Below are positions 14,349 to 14,903 of a stretch of 14,903 bases of DNA, one piece after another. A program made the translations under genes and the position numbers. The DNA lies in NCBI GenBank assembly GCA_030043435.1, contig JASHXR010000029.1, forward strand, positions 1-14,903, written 5' to 3'. Each line of letters starts with the position of its first letter. The stretch's first letter is position 1. Source of the DNA: Microcaldota archaeon (GTDB lineage: Archaea > Micrarchaeota > Micrarchaeia > Micrarchaeales > CABMGC01). The notes below the pieces were generated by a model that had not been told where the DNA came from, did not search any database, and saw only the letters and a list, made by a program, of their open reading frames with translations.

Positions 14349-14903
14349 ATGAAGAACAACGCAACAATATGGGGCCTGGTGCTCCTTGCCGCAATAGTCC
14401 CTGCGCTGGCCATAGTTCCATCCACACTGGCAGCGCAGAGCGAGCTCTCGCCGCCCGACGGCGCGCTCTCGCTCGCGAACCTGGTAGTGACCCCGCAGCC
14501 CGTACTTCCGGGCGGCAACGTTACCATCTCGTTCCAGCTCTACAACTCCTACCAGGCATCGCTCTACGACCTCGACTTCGGGCTCTCAGGCTCGTATCCC
14601 CTCCTGAACTACTCCCCTGTCGACACGCAACTGATAAGCACTGTAGGCGAGGGCCTCGTCTCAGGAGGCTACTACTACACCTACACGCTCCACGTCCCTA
14701 AGGACACCGATGCAGGTACGTATACGATAGAAGTGACCGCAAGCTACGCTGCAGAGGATGACTCTACCTATGTCACCGGTACCTCGACCATCCCGATAAC
14801 CATCTACGTGAGCGGCGTTCCCGATGTCGTGGTCAGCGCCAGCCCGTCAGTGCAGCTGGTGCCTGGCGAGCAGAGCACCGTCACGCTCACCGCGCTCAAC
14901 ACC
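14349..14903 (+). CDS. Secreted S-layer / CARDB-like beta-sandwich protein (partial at right edge)
   Basis: 185 codons are visible without a stop, and the frame runs off the window. The N-terminus is a signal peptide: MKNNA, hydrophobic core IWGLVLLAAIVPALAIV, probable cleavage after PSTLAA. After it comes an extracellular beta-sandwich domain (~33-145, with LANLVVTPQPVLPGGNVTIS and TDAGTYTIEVTASY), then a second one starting VSASPSVQLVPGEQSTVTLT. The P-G-[GE]-x-[VS]-T-[IV] pattern fits COG1361-type S-layer or CARDB/NPCBM-associated repeats of archaeal surface proteins. AGGTG (14339-14343) sits five bases before the ATG. It is 25 bp after the permease stop, so it is likely part of the exporter operon. 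A C-terminal membrane anchor would be expected but lies outside the window. Confidence 0.82.
   Translation, partial: MKNNATIWGLVLLAAIVPALAIVPSTLAAQSELSPPDGALSLANLVVTPQPVLPGGNVTISFQLYNSYQASLYDLDFGLSGSYPLLNYSPVDTQLISTVGEGLVSGGYYYTYTLHVPKDTDAGTYTIEVTASYAAEDDSTYVTGTSTIPITIYVSGVPDVVVSASPSVQLVPGEQSTVTLTALNT

Noticed and set aside
1..14903. CRISPR arrays, insertion sequences, transposases, attachment sites
   Set aside because: No regularly spaced repeats, transposase-like frames or terminal inverted repeats were seen; the tRNA-Gln is not flanked by a duplicated 3' end.

Overview
The window looks like a chromosomal piece of a DPANN archaeon, most probably Micrarchaeota/ARMAN-like. Grounds: an archaeal-type 16S rRNA 5' half with Nanoarchaeota/ARMAN-like deviations in sites normally called universal, TATA-box promoters in front of most transcription units, an archaeal tRNA-Gln without encoded CCA, an archaeal-type leucyl-tRNA synthetase and an archaeal TadA/FlaI-type secretion operon. 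The phylum is inferred from recall of these traits, not from a database search.

Layout. 1-562 (minus): 5' part of the 16S rRNA gene, running off the left edge. 563-926: promoters and leader, no convincing gene. 927-1658 (plus): a GXGXG beta-helix protein (FwdC / glutamate-synthase C-terminal-like) whose 3' end looks cut off by an AT-rich patch. That patch carries a start-less reading-frame remnant on the other strand. 1886-7663 (minus): a five-gene operon read from 7663 down: winged-helix/coiled-coil protein, secretion ATPase, Ala/Gln-rich disordered protein, and two different GspF/TadC-type membrane platform proteins. 7819-7891 (minus): tRNA-Gln(CUG). 8001-8756 (plus): site-2-type membrane metalloprotease, which meets leucyl-tRNA synthetase (8753-11635, minus) tail to tail at one CTAG that supplies both stop codons. 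11636-11815: divergent promoter region with a double palindrome just before a PadR-type repressor. 11816-14903 (plus): PadR regulator, ABC ATPase, ABC-2 permease and the start of a secreted S-layer/CARDB-like beta-sandwich protein, cut by the right edge.

How the genes work together. The minus-strand operon encodes the motor and platform of a type IV pilus-like or secretion machine, with two unrecognised cytoplasmic partners and no pilin or prepilin peptidase in view. The right-hand cluster reads as a self-regulated export cassette: the PadR protein probably binds the palindromes overlapping its own start site and controls an exporter plus a surface protein. The most unusual material is the 16S sequence (a change in the central pseudoknot and two in the 530 loop), the secretion operon with its unknown partners, and the truncation scar near 1620.
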